From positions 43,046 to 69,388 of the forward strand of contig DIHE01000182.1 of NCBI GenBank assembly GCA_002420005.1: a DNA stretch of 26,343 nucleotides, in the 5' to 3' direction. The position numbers were made by a program, and so were the translations under genes. This DNA comes from Holophagales bacterium UBA5704 (GTDB lineage: Bacteria > Acidobacteriota > Thermoanaerobaculia > Multivoradales > UBA5704). This document shows positions 16,026 to 26,064 of this stretch, piece by piece (the first letter of the stretch is position 1; every line of letters begins with the position of its first letter). Below the pieces are notes generated by a model. That model saw nothing but the letters and a program-made list of their open reading frames with translations. It did no database searches and was not told the DNA's origin.

Positions 16026-16115
16026 AAAGGACCCCAAGGACGGCGAGGACATCAAGGCCAGAGGACACGCTGCGGCCAAGAGTCCTTGTCGTCCTTGCCG
16101 TCCTTGGAGTCCTTT
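16026..16115. repeat. Family A repeat, hairpin between convergent genes
   Basis: Arms at 16026-16057 and 16084-16115 (32 nt each) pair at 28 of 32 positions around a 26-nt loop. The units are again AAGGACNNC. It fills the gap between the ends of nadC (+) and the 590-aa gene (-). Both outer flanks read CCTTTC on the exiting strand. It could act as a weak two-way terminator. Confidence 0.88.
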
Positions 16116-16121
16116 CCTCCC

Positions 16122-17894
16122 TCACCCGCGCGGCACCACCGCCCGCACGGATTCCAGGAAGCGCGGCAGGCGTTCCATCTTCGCCGGGATCTCCTCTTTG
16201 ACCGGGGCCAGGGAGGGATCGATCCGCAGGAGGTCTTGGCAGTAGGTCTCCAGGCGGTTCACCACGTCTTCCGTGATCCCCTTGTAGGGAACGATGGAGC
16301 GCAGAGCCGGTACCAGCTTGTCGCGCACCTCTTCCAGGTAGGGGTAGATCGAGCGGAACATGGCGTCCGGGATGCGCGCGTGCTTGGCGAGGAGGCGCTG
16401 GGTCATCTTGAAGGCGTTCAGATTCGGATTGGTCGGCGCCATCAGGTTGACCAGGATCGCATCGATCCGGGCGAGGGCCGTCCGCGGATCGACGGGGGCG
16501 GCGACCGGCCGGGGTGGTGGTGGGGCGGCCACCGGCTTCGGGGAGGGCGCCGGCTCCGGAGCAGGAGCCGGGCGGGGCACGACGGGTGGTGCCGCCGGCC
16601 GGACCTCGGGCGCGGGTGGCTTCGCAGGAGCCGGCGGCGCCGGGCGCGGTGCCGGAGCGGGCGCCGGCACCGGCTCGGGCTCCGGGGCCGGAGCGGGCAC
16701 GGAGAGCGACGCGCGGCGCAGCACGGCGCCGAGCAGCAGCTCGAAGTAGATCCGCAGGTCGTCCTCGGCGAGCAGAGGGATCAGCGCATCGGTTCCGGTG
16801 GCCCCGGCCGCGGGGGGCTTTCCCTTGGCCATCACCGCCCGGCCGCGCAGGCCGTTGACCTGCTTCTCCCCGATCAGCTCCTTCAAGAGGTTGGCGTCGA
16901 GCACCGCCGAGATCTCCAGGGCGAGCTGCACCATGCGATCGAAGACCGATCCGAGGTCCTCGCTCTCGCGCGGCGTCGTCCAGGTCTTCAAATGGAGGTG
17001 CTCGAGCTCGGTGATCCGTGCGCTGAGCAGCATCTCGCGGCGGCTGATCTGGTGGTAGTCGCCGGAGTAGAGCGCGCGGCGGTTCTTCTCCTGGAGGAGC
17101 TTGCCCAGCTTGCCGCGCAGGTTGGGCAGCTCGGCGAGCGCGTAGAGATCGACCCGCACCCGGCCGCGCCAGGACTCGAGGAGCTGGGGGAACGAGATCT
17201 CGCCGGAGAGCTTCTGAATCGCCTGGGTGGCCTCCTTCATCCGCTCGATCAGCTCGCGGGTGCTGAGGAACTCCTCCGCCTTCTCAGGGAACAGGACCGG
17301 CTCCAGCTCGACCCCGTTGAACCGGCCCTGCCCGACCAGGCTGGCGGCGGCTCCCATCATCGCGCTGGCGTACTTGCCCTTGAGATCGGCGGCGATCTCG
17401 CAGAGATGGATCCCTTCGGCGGGGGTGGGCAGCGCTCCGAGCCCGGAGCGCAGCGGTGTCAGCGACGACTCCAGCCGCTTGAGATCGTTCGCCACCATGT
17501 GATGGATGCCGCGGAAGAGGAAGCTCACGTCGTCGCGGTTCGGCTCGTCCTCGCCCGCCGTCTCCTCGTCCGGCAGGGTGTGGAGAACCGCGTCCACCCG
17601 CTTGGGGACTCCGCGGATGGTGTCGAGCAGGGCGGACACCATGCCGAGCAGCTCGGCGGGATTCTCCGGCGGGTAGTAGAGGAGCTTCCACGGCGCCACG
17701 CGCTCGAAGTCGTTGACGCAGGCGCGGACGAGGAAATAGACGCCGAGGCGGGCGGGACCGGTCTGGGTGAGGATGGCCTCGCGATCGGGGGGAGGGGAGG
17801 CGAGCCGCGGCGCAGGCGCCGCCGCGGCAGCCGGCAGGTCGTCCTCCAGCTCCTCGGCGAAGCCTTCCCAAGTGAGCAGCTCTTCGTCCTTCAT
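16122..17894 (-). CDS. Protein of unknown function with Pro/Ala-rich hinge
   Basis: I do not recognise this 590-aa protein. An acidic N-terminus (1-20) is followed by a predicted mostly helical region (about 45-398). Strings worth searching are GVYFLVRACVNDFERVAPWKL and LLYYPPENPAELLGM. A Pro/Ala/Glu linker spans about 400-470, and a second helical domain spans 471-590 (NLNAFKMTQRLLAKHARIPD, AMFRSIYPYLEEVRDKLVP). No signal peptide, membrane helix, nucleotide-binding loop or zinc motif is visible, so it should be cytoplasmic. Codon use and GC resemble the neighbours, and a frame this long is coding. No Shine-Dalgarno precedes the ATG. It is convergent with nadC and is the last gene downstream of the protease-like gene, with a terminator-like hairpin between them. 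The linker suggests two domains that bind separate partners, but this is speculation. Confidence 0.8.
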   Translation of the reverse strand: MKDEELLTWEGFAEELEDDLPAAAAAPAPRLASPPPDREAILTQTGPARLGVYFLVRACVNDFERVAPWKLLYYPPENPAELLGMVSALLDTIRGVPKRVDAVLHTLPDEETAGEDEPNRDDVSFLFRGIHHMVANDLKRLESSLTPLRSGLGALPTPAEGIHLCEIAADLKGKYASAMMGAAASLVGQGRFNGVELEPVLFPEKAEEFLSTRELIERMKEATQAIQKLSGEISFPQLLESWRGRVRVDLYALAELPNLRGKLGKLLQEKNRRALYSGDYHQISRREMLLSARITELEHLHLKTWTTPRESEDLGSVFDRMVQLALEISAVLDANLLKELIGEKQVNGLRGRAVMAKGKPPAAGATGTDALIPLLAEDDLRIYFELLLGAVLRRASLSVPAPAPEPEPVPAPAPAPRPAPPAPAKPPAPEVRPAAPPVVPRPAPAPEPAPSPKPVAAPPPPRPVAAPVDPRTALARIDAILVNLMAPTNPNLNAFKMTQRLLAKHARIPDAMFRSIYPYLEEVRDKLVPALRSIVPYKGITEDVVNRLETYCQDLLRIDPSLAPVKEEIPAKMERLPRFLESVRAVVPRG

Positions 17895-17953
17895 TCGCGG
17901 AATCTCGGAGCGCGAGTATAGCCCAGAGGCCCGGCCTGCCGAAGGGAACGAAA

Positions 17954-17982
17954 CCCCTCTCCCGCGGGGGCGGGGAGAGGGG
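17954..17982 (-). terminator. Family B hairpin, possible terminator of the trypsin-like gene
   Basis: A perfect 10-bp stem of CCCCTCTCCC and GGGAGAGGGG encloses a 9-nt GC loop. On the minus strand it lies 18 nt after the stop at 18000 and is followed by TTTCGTT, a modest T run. It has the same arms as the element at 6272-6311, so it is also a dispersed repeat. Confidence 0.55.
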
Positions 17983-17999
17983 AGGAGGAGTCTTCCGGC

Positions 18000-19139
18000 T
18001 CAGCAGTTGCCGGACTGGTGGTTGCAGGCGGTGGTGAGCAGGGAGGTGAAGCGGCTGTCGGGGATGGAAGCCCCCTGCGTCTTGATCGACGTGGAGGTGG
18101 GGTAGTAGGAGAGCACGCCGATCAGCTTGAGCGTCGCGGGGTTGTCGCCGAAGTCCTGGAACAGGGGGCCACCCTGCGAGCCGCCACGCATGTCGGAGCC
18201 GTACTCGATCGTATTGGTCGAAGTCGAGGTGGCCTTGAAGTCCTTCGCATCCACCTGGTGCTGCTGCTCGCCGAGGTCGAAGTTGGACGAGTAGGCCACG
18301 ATCGTCGCATGGTTCGGCTTGAGCTTCTTGATGACGTAGCCGGGCGTTCCGGTGACCTGCCCGAGCTTGCGCAACACGCCGTTGTAGATCTGGTCCTCGA
18401 CCTCGATCAACGCGTAGTCGGCGGCGTTGGGGAGCGTGCCGCCGCCCTGCGTCCAGGTGGTGGGGGCGACCACGTAGCTCCATTCCCAGGTGCTGTAGGG
18501 GTCGTTGCCGTCGCGGTAGGCGGGGACGAACAGGAAGTTGCCGTAGAAGCCCGGGGACTTGCCGGCGTGGACACAGCCCCCGGCCGTCACCACCAGCCGC
18601 AGGCGGATCACGGCGGCGGAGCAGTAGAAGGTGCCGGACTGGCCGGGGATGGTGAAGAAGATCTTGCCCACCGTGGAGTAGGGATAGAAAAGGTCCGCCT
18701 CTTCGGGGATCAGGCGGTGGCTGGTGAAGTAGGCTCCGGTGGAACCGCTGGCGCGGTCGAAGACCCCTGCGACGCCGGCCTCTTCAGTGCGCAGCGCGGC
18801 GTCCAGTGGCTCGAACAGGCGGTGCGAGAGCTGCGGGCGGATGCCGGGCAGAGGCCGGCTGCCGACACCCGAGCCGATTCCGGCCGCGGGAGCCGGCGCC
18901 TCTTCCAAGGCGCCTTCCAGCTCGGCGATCCGGGCTGCGGACATCTCGGGGGCCGGCAGAGGCCGGGCGGCGGCCAGCCGCTCGGGTGTCCAGAAGCTCC
19001 GCACGCGGCCGGGCTCTGGATTGCGCAGGGAGGCGAAGCCCGCCCCGTGGGCGGCGTCAAGGGGAACCAGGGAGAGACACAGCATCAGGCCCAGCCCGGC
19101 CGCGGTGGGCCGGCCGGCACGCATCGTTCGAAAGCTCAT
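18000..19139 (-). CDS. Secreted trypsin-like (S1/V8-type) protein lacking the catalytic histidine
   Basis: The frame is open much further upstream, but GAGGAGGAAAG just before the ATG at 19139 and the signal peptide right after it (about 7-33, ending DAAHGA) fix this start, giving 379 aa. A proregion (about 34-150) precedes a chymotrypsin-fold domain. The fold's first disulfide is present (Cys173-Cys189), as are the aspartate (Asp241 in ADYALIEV) and the serine (Ser321 in GGSQGGPLF). The string that should read TAGHC reads TAGGC, so Gly188 replaces the histidine, and the nearest histidine is His191. A functional protease is therefore doubtful unless His191 substitutes. The C-terminus ends in a small Cys372-Cys379 loop. 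Possible roles are a binding protein or protease decoy, or a recently inactivated enzyme. Confidence 0.85.
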   Translation of the reverse strand: MSFRTMRAGRPTAAGLGLMLCLSLVPLDAAHGAGFASLRNPEPGRVRSFWTPERLAAARPLPAPEMSAARIAELEGALEEAPAPAAGIGSGVGSRPLPGIRPQLSHRLFEPLDAALRTEEAGVAGVFDRASGSTGAYFTSHRLIPEEADLFYPYSTVGKIFFTIPGQSGTFYCSAAVIRLRLVVTAGGCVHAGKSPGFYGNFLFVPAYRDGNDPYSTWEWSYVVAPTTWTQGGGTLPNAADYALIEVEDQIYNGVLRKLGQVTGTPGYVIKKLKPNHATIVAYSSNFDLGEQQHQVDAKDFKATSTSTNTIEYGSDMRGGSQGGPLFQDFGDNPATLKLIGVLSYYPTSTSIKTQGASIPDSRFTSLLTTACNHQSGNC

Positions 19140-19279
19140 CGATCTTTCCTCCTCGGGTTGCCGATCCACGTGCACCGGCGGGGTGCACGGGCCGGAGTCA
19201 TACGCCCCATCCATAGATGGCACCGAATACCATTGTATGTCGCGCCGCCCATCACAGGAGGCGCGAGGTATGGATCCGT

Positions 19280-22200
19280 TCAACGAGGTGTCCGCCGGGT
19301 ATCTGGCAAGTCCTTGAGCAGCTCGCTCACCGCGGCGTCGAGCTGTGCGTCCCGGCCGCGCAATCCGTCGCCGACCGGCAGCTCGACCGCGACGTCCACC
19401 GGGCGCGGGTTCCTCTCCATGTCTTCGCCTTTGGAGTCGGTGATCCGGATGAACGGCACGCGCACCTGCGAGCCGTCCAGAAGGTCCACGTCGGAGGTGT
19501 AGATGATCCAGCCGGCGGTGGGCTCGCCGACCACCTTGCCCAGCCCGAGGGTGCGGTACCCCTCGGTGAAGTCCTCGCCGTCCGACAGGGTGTGCCGGTT
19601 GATCACCAGGATGGTGGGCCGTTCGAGGGAGCGCTGGCCGAGCGCGGTGCGCGCCGGGGCCGTCGGAAAGCCGCGCCAAGCCATCCCCATGAAGCCGCGG
19701 CGGGACAGGACGTCGAGCGCGTAGGCGTGGACGTAGCCGCCGTTGTTGTTGCGCAGGTCCACCACCACGCCCTCCTTCTCCATGTTCTGCGCGTCCAGGT
19801 CGAGCAGGAGCTGGGTGAACGAGGCGTCGCCCATGTCGAACATATGGACGTAGCCGAGCCGGCCGCCGCTCGCCTTGTCGACGTAGGAGCGGTTGGCCTC
19901 CACCCAGGTGCGGTAGCCGAGGGCCTTTTCCGTCTTCTGATCGACCGGCCGCACGGCGATCTCGCGCGATCCGGCGCCGTCGGGCGAGTCGGCGACGGTG
20001 AGCCGGACCTGGCGGCCGATGGTGTGGTCGAGGAGCTCGTCGAGGTTCGTCTGGAGATCGGCCGGCCGGCCGTCGACGGCGAGGAGCCAGGTGCCGGCGG
20101 CGAGGCCGGCGACCGCGGCGGGACCCTGGGGCAGGACCTCGCGGAGCCGGAGCTTCCCGGCCGCGAGGGAGGCCTCGGCGTCGAACCGCACGGCGAGACG
20201 GCCGGTCGTCCGCACCGTCTCGGCCGGCGGGGTGCGCATCCCGGAATGCGAGGCGTTGAGCTCGCCGATCATCAGGCTGAGGAGGCGGCGCAGCTCGTCC
20301 GGGGTGCGGGCCGCCAGCACGCGCGGCAGGTAGGTCGCCCGCGCCGCGTCCCAATCGACCCCGTGCATCCCGGGATCGACGAAGAAGTCGCGCAGGATGC
20401 GCCAGGAGCGGTCGAAGAGACCTAGCTTCTCCACCGCGAAGTCGACGTCGATCTCGGCGGAGACGGCGAGCGTCCGCGGCTCCGCCCGGTCGATCGGCGT
20501 CGCGACGATGGAGCCGTTGTCCAGGTACCAGACCTGCTGGCCGTCCGGCGAGACCTGGAGCGAGCTCTTGCCCCCGGCGGTGGAGGAGATCTGCCGCGGC
20601 ACGGCCGGTCCGGCGGCGAGCGGATCGAGACTGTAGGACCAGACGTTGAGCTGGCCGGCGGCGTTGGCGATCAGGGCCACGTTCTTGCCGTCCGAGGCGA
20701 GCGCCAGGGACCCGACGTCGAGCCCCAGCGGGAGGAGGCTGGTGCGTTGGCGCAGGCCCTCGAACGCGATCGCCGGGGTTGTCACCGTGGTCGCTTGCGG
20801 GCTTTTCCCGGTCTGGAAGAGGTCGCGGAACCGGTCCTCGCGAAAGCGGGGGGGCTGCGCCACGAGGTCGATGCGGGCGAGCTGGCCGGGCTCGGAGCGC
20901 TGGTTCGTCGCAAACAGAACATAGGTGGCGTCCGGGCTCCAGGTCACGTCGTCGGCATTGGTGTGGGCGAGGAAGCTCGCCGGGCGGGGCTCGCCGCCGT
21001 CGACCGGCACGAGAAGCAGATTGCGGAACATCCGTTCGCCATAGGAGAGGACCGCGATCCAGCGGCCGTCCGGCGACCAGTCGAAGGGGCGGTGCGAGCC
21101 GAGCGGCGGCCCGTCGAGCTGGACCGCGGCGAGGCGGCGATCCTTGCCGGAGGCGAGATCGAGGACGCGCAGCTCCTTGCGGTCGCGCTGGAAGGCGAGG
21201 AGCTTGCCGTCCGGCGAGAAGCGGGGCGTGTCGTCCACCCCGGGGCCGGCGGCGAGCGCGGTCTCCTGGCCGGTGGCGAAGTCGTAGAGCCAGAGCTTGT
21301 GATCCCCGCCGCGTTCGGAGACGTAGACGAGACGCCGGCTGTCCGGTGCCCAGGCCACCTGGTACTCGGCGTCCGCCGGGGTGCGGGTGATCCGCACGGC
21401 GCGCCCGCCGTCCTCGGCGGAGGCGGCGAAGATCTCGCCCCGCGCTCCGAAAGCCACCTTCTTGCCATCGGGAGACAAGGCGAATTCGTCGATCGAGCCG
21501 CCGACGTCCCGCCGCTCGGCCGGAGCGGTGGCCGGTGCACCCTCCAGGACGATCGGGATCTCCGTCGCCTCTCCGGTCGCCGGATCGAGCTTCCACAGAC
21601 CGAGGCCGCGCTCGCAGACCAGGGTCGAGCCGTCGGCCGACACGGTGGGCCAGAGCAGCCGGCCGGCGGTGAAGCGGGTCACCTGGGCCGCAGCGCCGGG
21701 GCCTTGCGGCCCCATCTCCTGCATCCAGAGGTTCTCCGCCCCCGAGCGGTCGGACATGAAATACAGCCGGCGGCCGTCGGCGCTCCACAGCGGCCAGGCT
21801 TCCTTCCCCCGTCCGTCGCCGCCCCCGGCCCGCCGGTAGGTGCCCCCGGTGAGCAGCCAGATCTCCGACTGGTCGATGTGGCTGTGGCCATGGCGCCACC
21901 ACTGTGCCGAGACGATGCCGCGGGCGGTCAGGGCCACCGTGGCGCCGTCCGGGGAGGGGGCTGCGAAGTACTCGTTGACGTAGCGGTCGGCGCTGACCTC
22001 GAGCGGCATCCCTCCTTCGGGGCGCACGCGGTAGACATCGTTCAGATTGGCGGCTTCGTGGCTCTGCGAGGAGAAGTAGATCCACCGGCCGTCGCGCGAC
22101 CAGGCATCGGCCACCTCGGGCTCGTCGTCCCAGGTGAGCCGTTTCACCTCGCCGGTGGCGAAGGTGAAGAGGTAGAGGTCCCCGTTGCCCGTGCGCGTCG

Positions 22201-22468
22201 AGACGAAGGCGAGCGAGCGGCCGTCGGGCGACCAGAGCGGGCGCGATTCATGGGCGGGGTGGGCCACCAGGAGGCGTGCCACGCCGCCGGCCGTGGGGAC
22301 CGACCAGAGATCGCCGCCGGCCGAGAAGACGAGGGTGCCGCCATCCGGCGAGACGGCCGGCTGGGACGGGGTCGGGATCGGAAGGACCGCCGCACCACCG
22401 GGGGCGGCGATGGCGAGGGCTCCGAGAAGAACGAGGACGGCTGCCGATGGGCGCTGCGCGGGTGACAT
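19280..22468 (-). CDS. Secreted tricorn-like protease with beta-propellers, PDZ and S41 core
   Basis: The 1062-aa protein has a signal peptide (about 8-27). Two beta-propeller regions follow (about 35-310 and 325-665), built on repeated SPDG strings as in TolB and tricorn protease. A small C1-like domain (about 675-750) holds Ser740-His741 in ELNASHSG. A PDZ domain lies at about 760-840, and the S41 catalytic core (about 865-1050) has VVVDLRNNNGG, the nucleophile Ser962 in LSDGEDF, and probably Glu1018. Ser745/His746, Ser965 and Glu1023 are the matching residues in archaeal tricorn, so the tetrad appears complete. Unlike tricorn, this protein is exported, and it probably degrades peptides in the periplasm or outside the cell. 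GGAGG lies 5 nt before the ATG. It is divergent from nudC. Confidence 0.92.
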   Translation of the reverse strand: MSPAQRPSAAVLVLLGALAIAAPGGAAVLPIPTPSQPAVSPDGGTLVFSAGGDLWSVPTAGGVARLLVAHPAHESRPLWSPDGRSLAFVSTRTGNGDLYLFTFATGEVKRLTWDDEPEVADAWSRDGRWIYFSSQSHEAANLNDVYRVRPEGGMPLEVSADRYVNEYFAAPSPDGATVALTARGIVSAQWWRHGHSHIDQSEIWLLTGGTYRRAGGGDGRGKEAWPLWSADGRRLYFMSDRSGAENLWMQEMGPQGPGAAAQVTRFTAGRLLWPTVSADGSTLVCERGLGLWKLDPATGEATEIPIVLEGAPATAPAERRDVGGSIDEFALSPDGKKVAFGARGEIFAASAEDGGRAVRITRTPADAEYQVAWAPDSRRLVYVSERGGDHKLWLYDFATGQETALAAGPGVDDTPRFSPDGKLLAFQRDRKELRVLDLASGKDRRLAAVQLDGPPLGSHRPFDWSPDGRWIAVLSYGERMFRNLLLVPVDGGEPRPASFLAHTNADDVTWSPDATYVLFATNQRSEPGQLARIDLVAQPPRFREDRFRDLFQTGKSPQATTVTTPAIAFEGLRQRTSLLPLGLDVGSLALASDGKNVALIANAAGQLNVWSYSLDPLAAGPAVPRQISSTAGGKSSLQVSPDGQQVWYLDNGSIVATPIDRAEPRTLAVSAEIDVDFAVEKLGLFDRSWRILRDFFVDPGMHGVDWDAARATYLPRVLAARTPDELRRLLSLMIGELNASHSGMRTPPAETVRTTGRLAVRFDAEASLAAGKLRLREVLPQGPAAVAGLAAGTWLLAVDGRPADLQTNLDELLDHTIGRQVRLTVADSPDGAGSREIAVRPVDQKTEKALGYRTWVEANRSYVDKASGGRLGYVHMFDMGDASFTQLLLDLDAQNMEKEGVVVDLRNNNGGYVHAYALDVLSRRGFMGMAWRGFPTAPARTALGQRSLERPTILVINRHTLSDGEDFTEGYRTLGLGKVVGEPTAGWIIYTSDVDLLDGSQVRVPFIRITDSKGEDMERNPRPVDVAVELPVGDGLRGRDAQLDAAVSELLKDLPDTRRTPR

Positions 22469-22538
22469 GGGGACCTCCAGGAAGAATCCGGCGCGCCAGT
22501 CTACACGCGCTCACGCCGTTCGTTGTAGGGTTCTCCCC

Positions 22539-23327
22539 ATGCGTCGAAGCTCCGGGCACTGGTTCGTCTTCCGTGGCAGTGAGCTGCTGGTGCGGCTGGA
22601 GGGAGAGGCGGCCCACCTGCCGCGCGCCGAAGAGGTCGCCGCCCATGCGGGAGATCCTCTCGCCGTCGGCGAGCTGGCGGGGGGTGTGTGCCAGGTGGCC
22701 GCCTGGGACGCCGAGCCGCCGGAGGGGATGGCGTTCCACGGCCTGCGGCGCCTCTGGGGGCTACTTCCCGAGGAGGCCTGGCGTCTCGCCGGACGCGCCG
22801 TCCAGCTCCTCGACTGGGACCGCAACCATCGCTTCTGCGGCCGTTGCGGCACGCCGACGGAGCGCCATCCCACCGAGCGGGCGCGGGTCTGTCCGCGCTG
22901 TTCGCTGCAGGCGTTTCCGCGTCTCTCCCCGGCCGTGATCACCCTGGTCGAGGACGGGGACCGCATGCTGCTGGCGCGCTCGCCCCACTTCGCGCCGGGG
23001 GTCTACAGCACGCTCGCCGGATTCGTCGAGCCGGGAGAGTCGCTGGAGGAGGCGGTGGTGCGCGAGGTGCGCGAGGAGGTGGGGGTGGAGCTGGCCGATC
23101 TGCGCTACTTCGGCAGCCAGCCCTGGCCGTTCCCCAACTCGCTGATGATCGGCTTCCTCGCCCGCTATGCCGGTGGCGAGATCCGCCGGCAGGAGGAGGA
23201 GATCGAGGACGCCCGCTGGTTCACCGCGGACGACCTGCCGGGCCTCCCTTCCCCCATGAGCATCGCGCGCCGGCTCGTCGAGGATTTTCTCGCGCGGACC
23301 TCACCCCCGGCCGGGAGAGGGGGATGA
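22539..23327 (+). CDS. nudC: NADH pyrophosphatase / RNA NAD-decapping hydrolase
   Basis: The 262-aa protein has the NudC layout. A variable N-terminal domain is followed by a four-cysteine zinc site (Cys100, Cys103, Cys118, Cys121) and a complete Nudix box (161-183, G-x5-E, then REVREEVGV). The NudC-specific SQPWPFPNS (193-201) comes last. It splits NADH to NMNH and AMP and can remove NAD caps from RNA 5' ends. The start is the ATG at 22539, close to the divergent tricorn-like gene. AGGG at 22528-22531 is a weak ribosome binding site. The final residues (SPPAGRGG) are encoded by a family B repeat, so the natural C-terminus was probably altered by it. The gene does not share a visible operator with nadABC. 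Confidence 0.95.
   Translation: MRRSSGHWFVFRGSELLVRLEGEAAHLPRAEEVAAHAGDPLAVGELAGGVCQVAAWDAEPPEGMAFHGLRRLWGLLPEEAWRLAGRAVQLLDWDRNHRFCGRCGTPTERHPTERARVCPRCSLQAFPRLSPAVITLVEDGDRMLLARSPHFAPGVYSTLAGFVEPGESLEEAVVREVREEVGVELADLRYFGSQPWPFPNSLMIGFLARYAGGEIRRQEEEIEDARWFTADDLPGLPSPMSIARRLVEDFLARTSPPAGRGG
23301..23324 (+). repeat. Family B repeat fragment inside the nudC 3' end
   Basis: TCACCCCCGG followed by CCGGGAGAGGGGGA matches both ends of the element at 6260-6313 with its middle missing. It supplies the last NudC codons, and the TGA stop follows immediately. Confidence 0.6.
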
Positions 23328-23343
23328 AAGGCAGGCTCGCCGG

Positions 23344-23993
23344 TCAGCCGCCGGTGACGTCCGCCACCGGGGACCGGGCGAGCAGTGCGGCGAGTGCCGC
23401 GGCGCATCTCTCGCGTGGCACCACTCCTTCCGGCAGATAGGCGACCAGCCAGGCGCGCCGGGTCTCGGGCGTCACCTTCACCCGCACGCCGCCGGTGATC
23501 GGGGTGTCGAGCGGACCCTCGGCGTCGAGGAGGAGCGGTTTGCCTTCCAGATTGAACGGCCCGCGCAGCGACTCGTAGCTCTCGCCGGGGAGGCCGGCGC
23601 GGAAGAGGAGGGGCGGGGTGAACGTTCCTTCGGTGGCGACGCAGCAGGGGACGGCCAGCTCGACCGAGAGGCAGTTGTTGACGTCGACCAGCGGGTGGAT
23701 CTCCGGCAGGTCCTCCCCCTTGAGCACCCGCCGCAGCAAGGCCTCCGAGGCCGGCCGGTAGCGCGTCGGATCGGTGCCGGCGGCGCGGAACAGCTTGCGC
23801 ATCGCGGCGACCGTGGCGTGCGCCGAGAGGTCGATCCCTTCGAGCGAGGCACGGGCCAGCTCGCAGACCTCGCGGCGCAAGGCGGCGAGCTGCGCCGCGC
23901 CGGCGCCTTCGGGGTCCGGCCGGACTTCCAGCAAGGCCCAGAACAGCTCCCAGCCCGGCAGCTCCTGATGCAGGGGGAACGGCGCGCCGACGC

Positions 23994-23997
<4 letters not shown>
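23344..23997 (-). CDS. B3/B4-domain protein (PheT tRNA-binding-domain-like)
   Basis: The 217-aa protein matches the stand-alone B3/B4 domain family, related to the B3/B4 editing region of the phenylalanyl-tRNA synthetase beta chain. Family strings are HATVAAMRKLFRAAGTDPTRYRPASEALLRRV (about 59-92), HPLVDVNNCLSVELAVPC (about 101-118) and GPLDTPITGGVRVKVTPETR (about 161-180). In synthetases this domain removes misattached tyrosine. Stand-alone members are proposed trans-editing or amino-acyl-binding proteins, and their true role is not settled. The GTG start overlaps the stop of the upstream S9 peptidase (GTGA), so the two are co-translated. The stop lies 16 nt from the convergent nudC stop. 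Confidence 0.85.
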
Positions 23998-26027
<2,030 letters not shown>

Positions 26028-26064
26028 TCTGGGGCTGCATCGTAGCGGAGGGAACGCTCCAAGG

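Noticed and set aside
19232..19237. TACAAT on the minus strand as -10 box for the trypsin-like gene
   Set aside because: It lies about 93 nt before the start codon in a 140-nt gap, but no acceptable -35 box is found at 15-19 nt, so a single hexamer is not enough.
18000..22085. Very long minus-strand frame running from the trypsin-like gene up through the tricorn-like gene
   Set aside because: Only the last 379 codons look like a protein, with their own ribosome binding site and signal peptide. The rest is an Arg/Pro-rich shadow of the tricorn-like gene in another frame.
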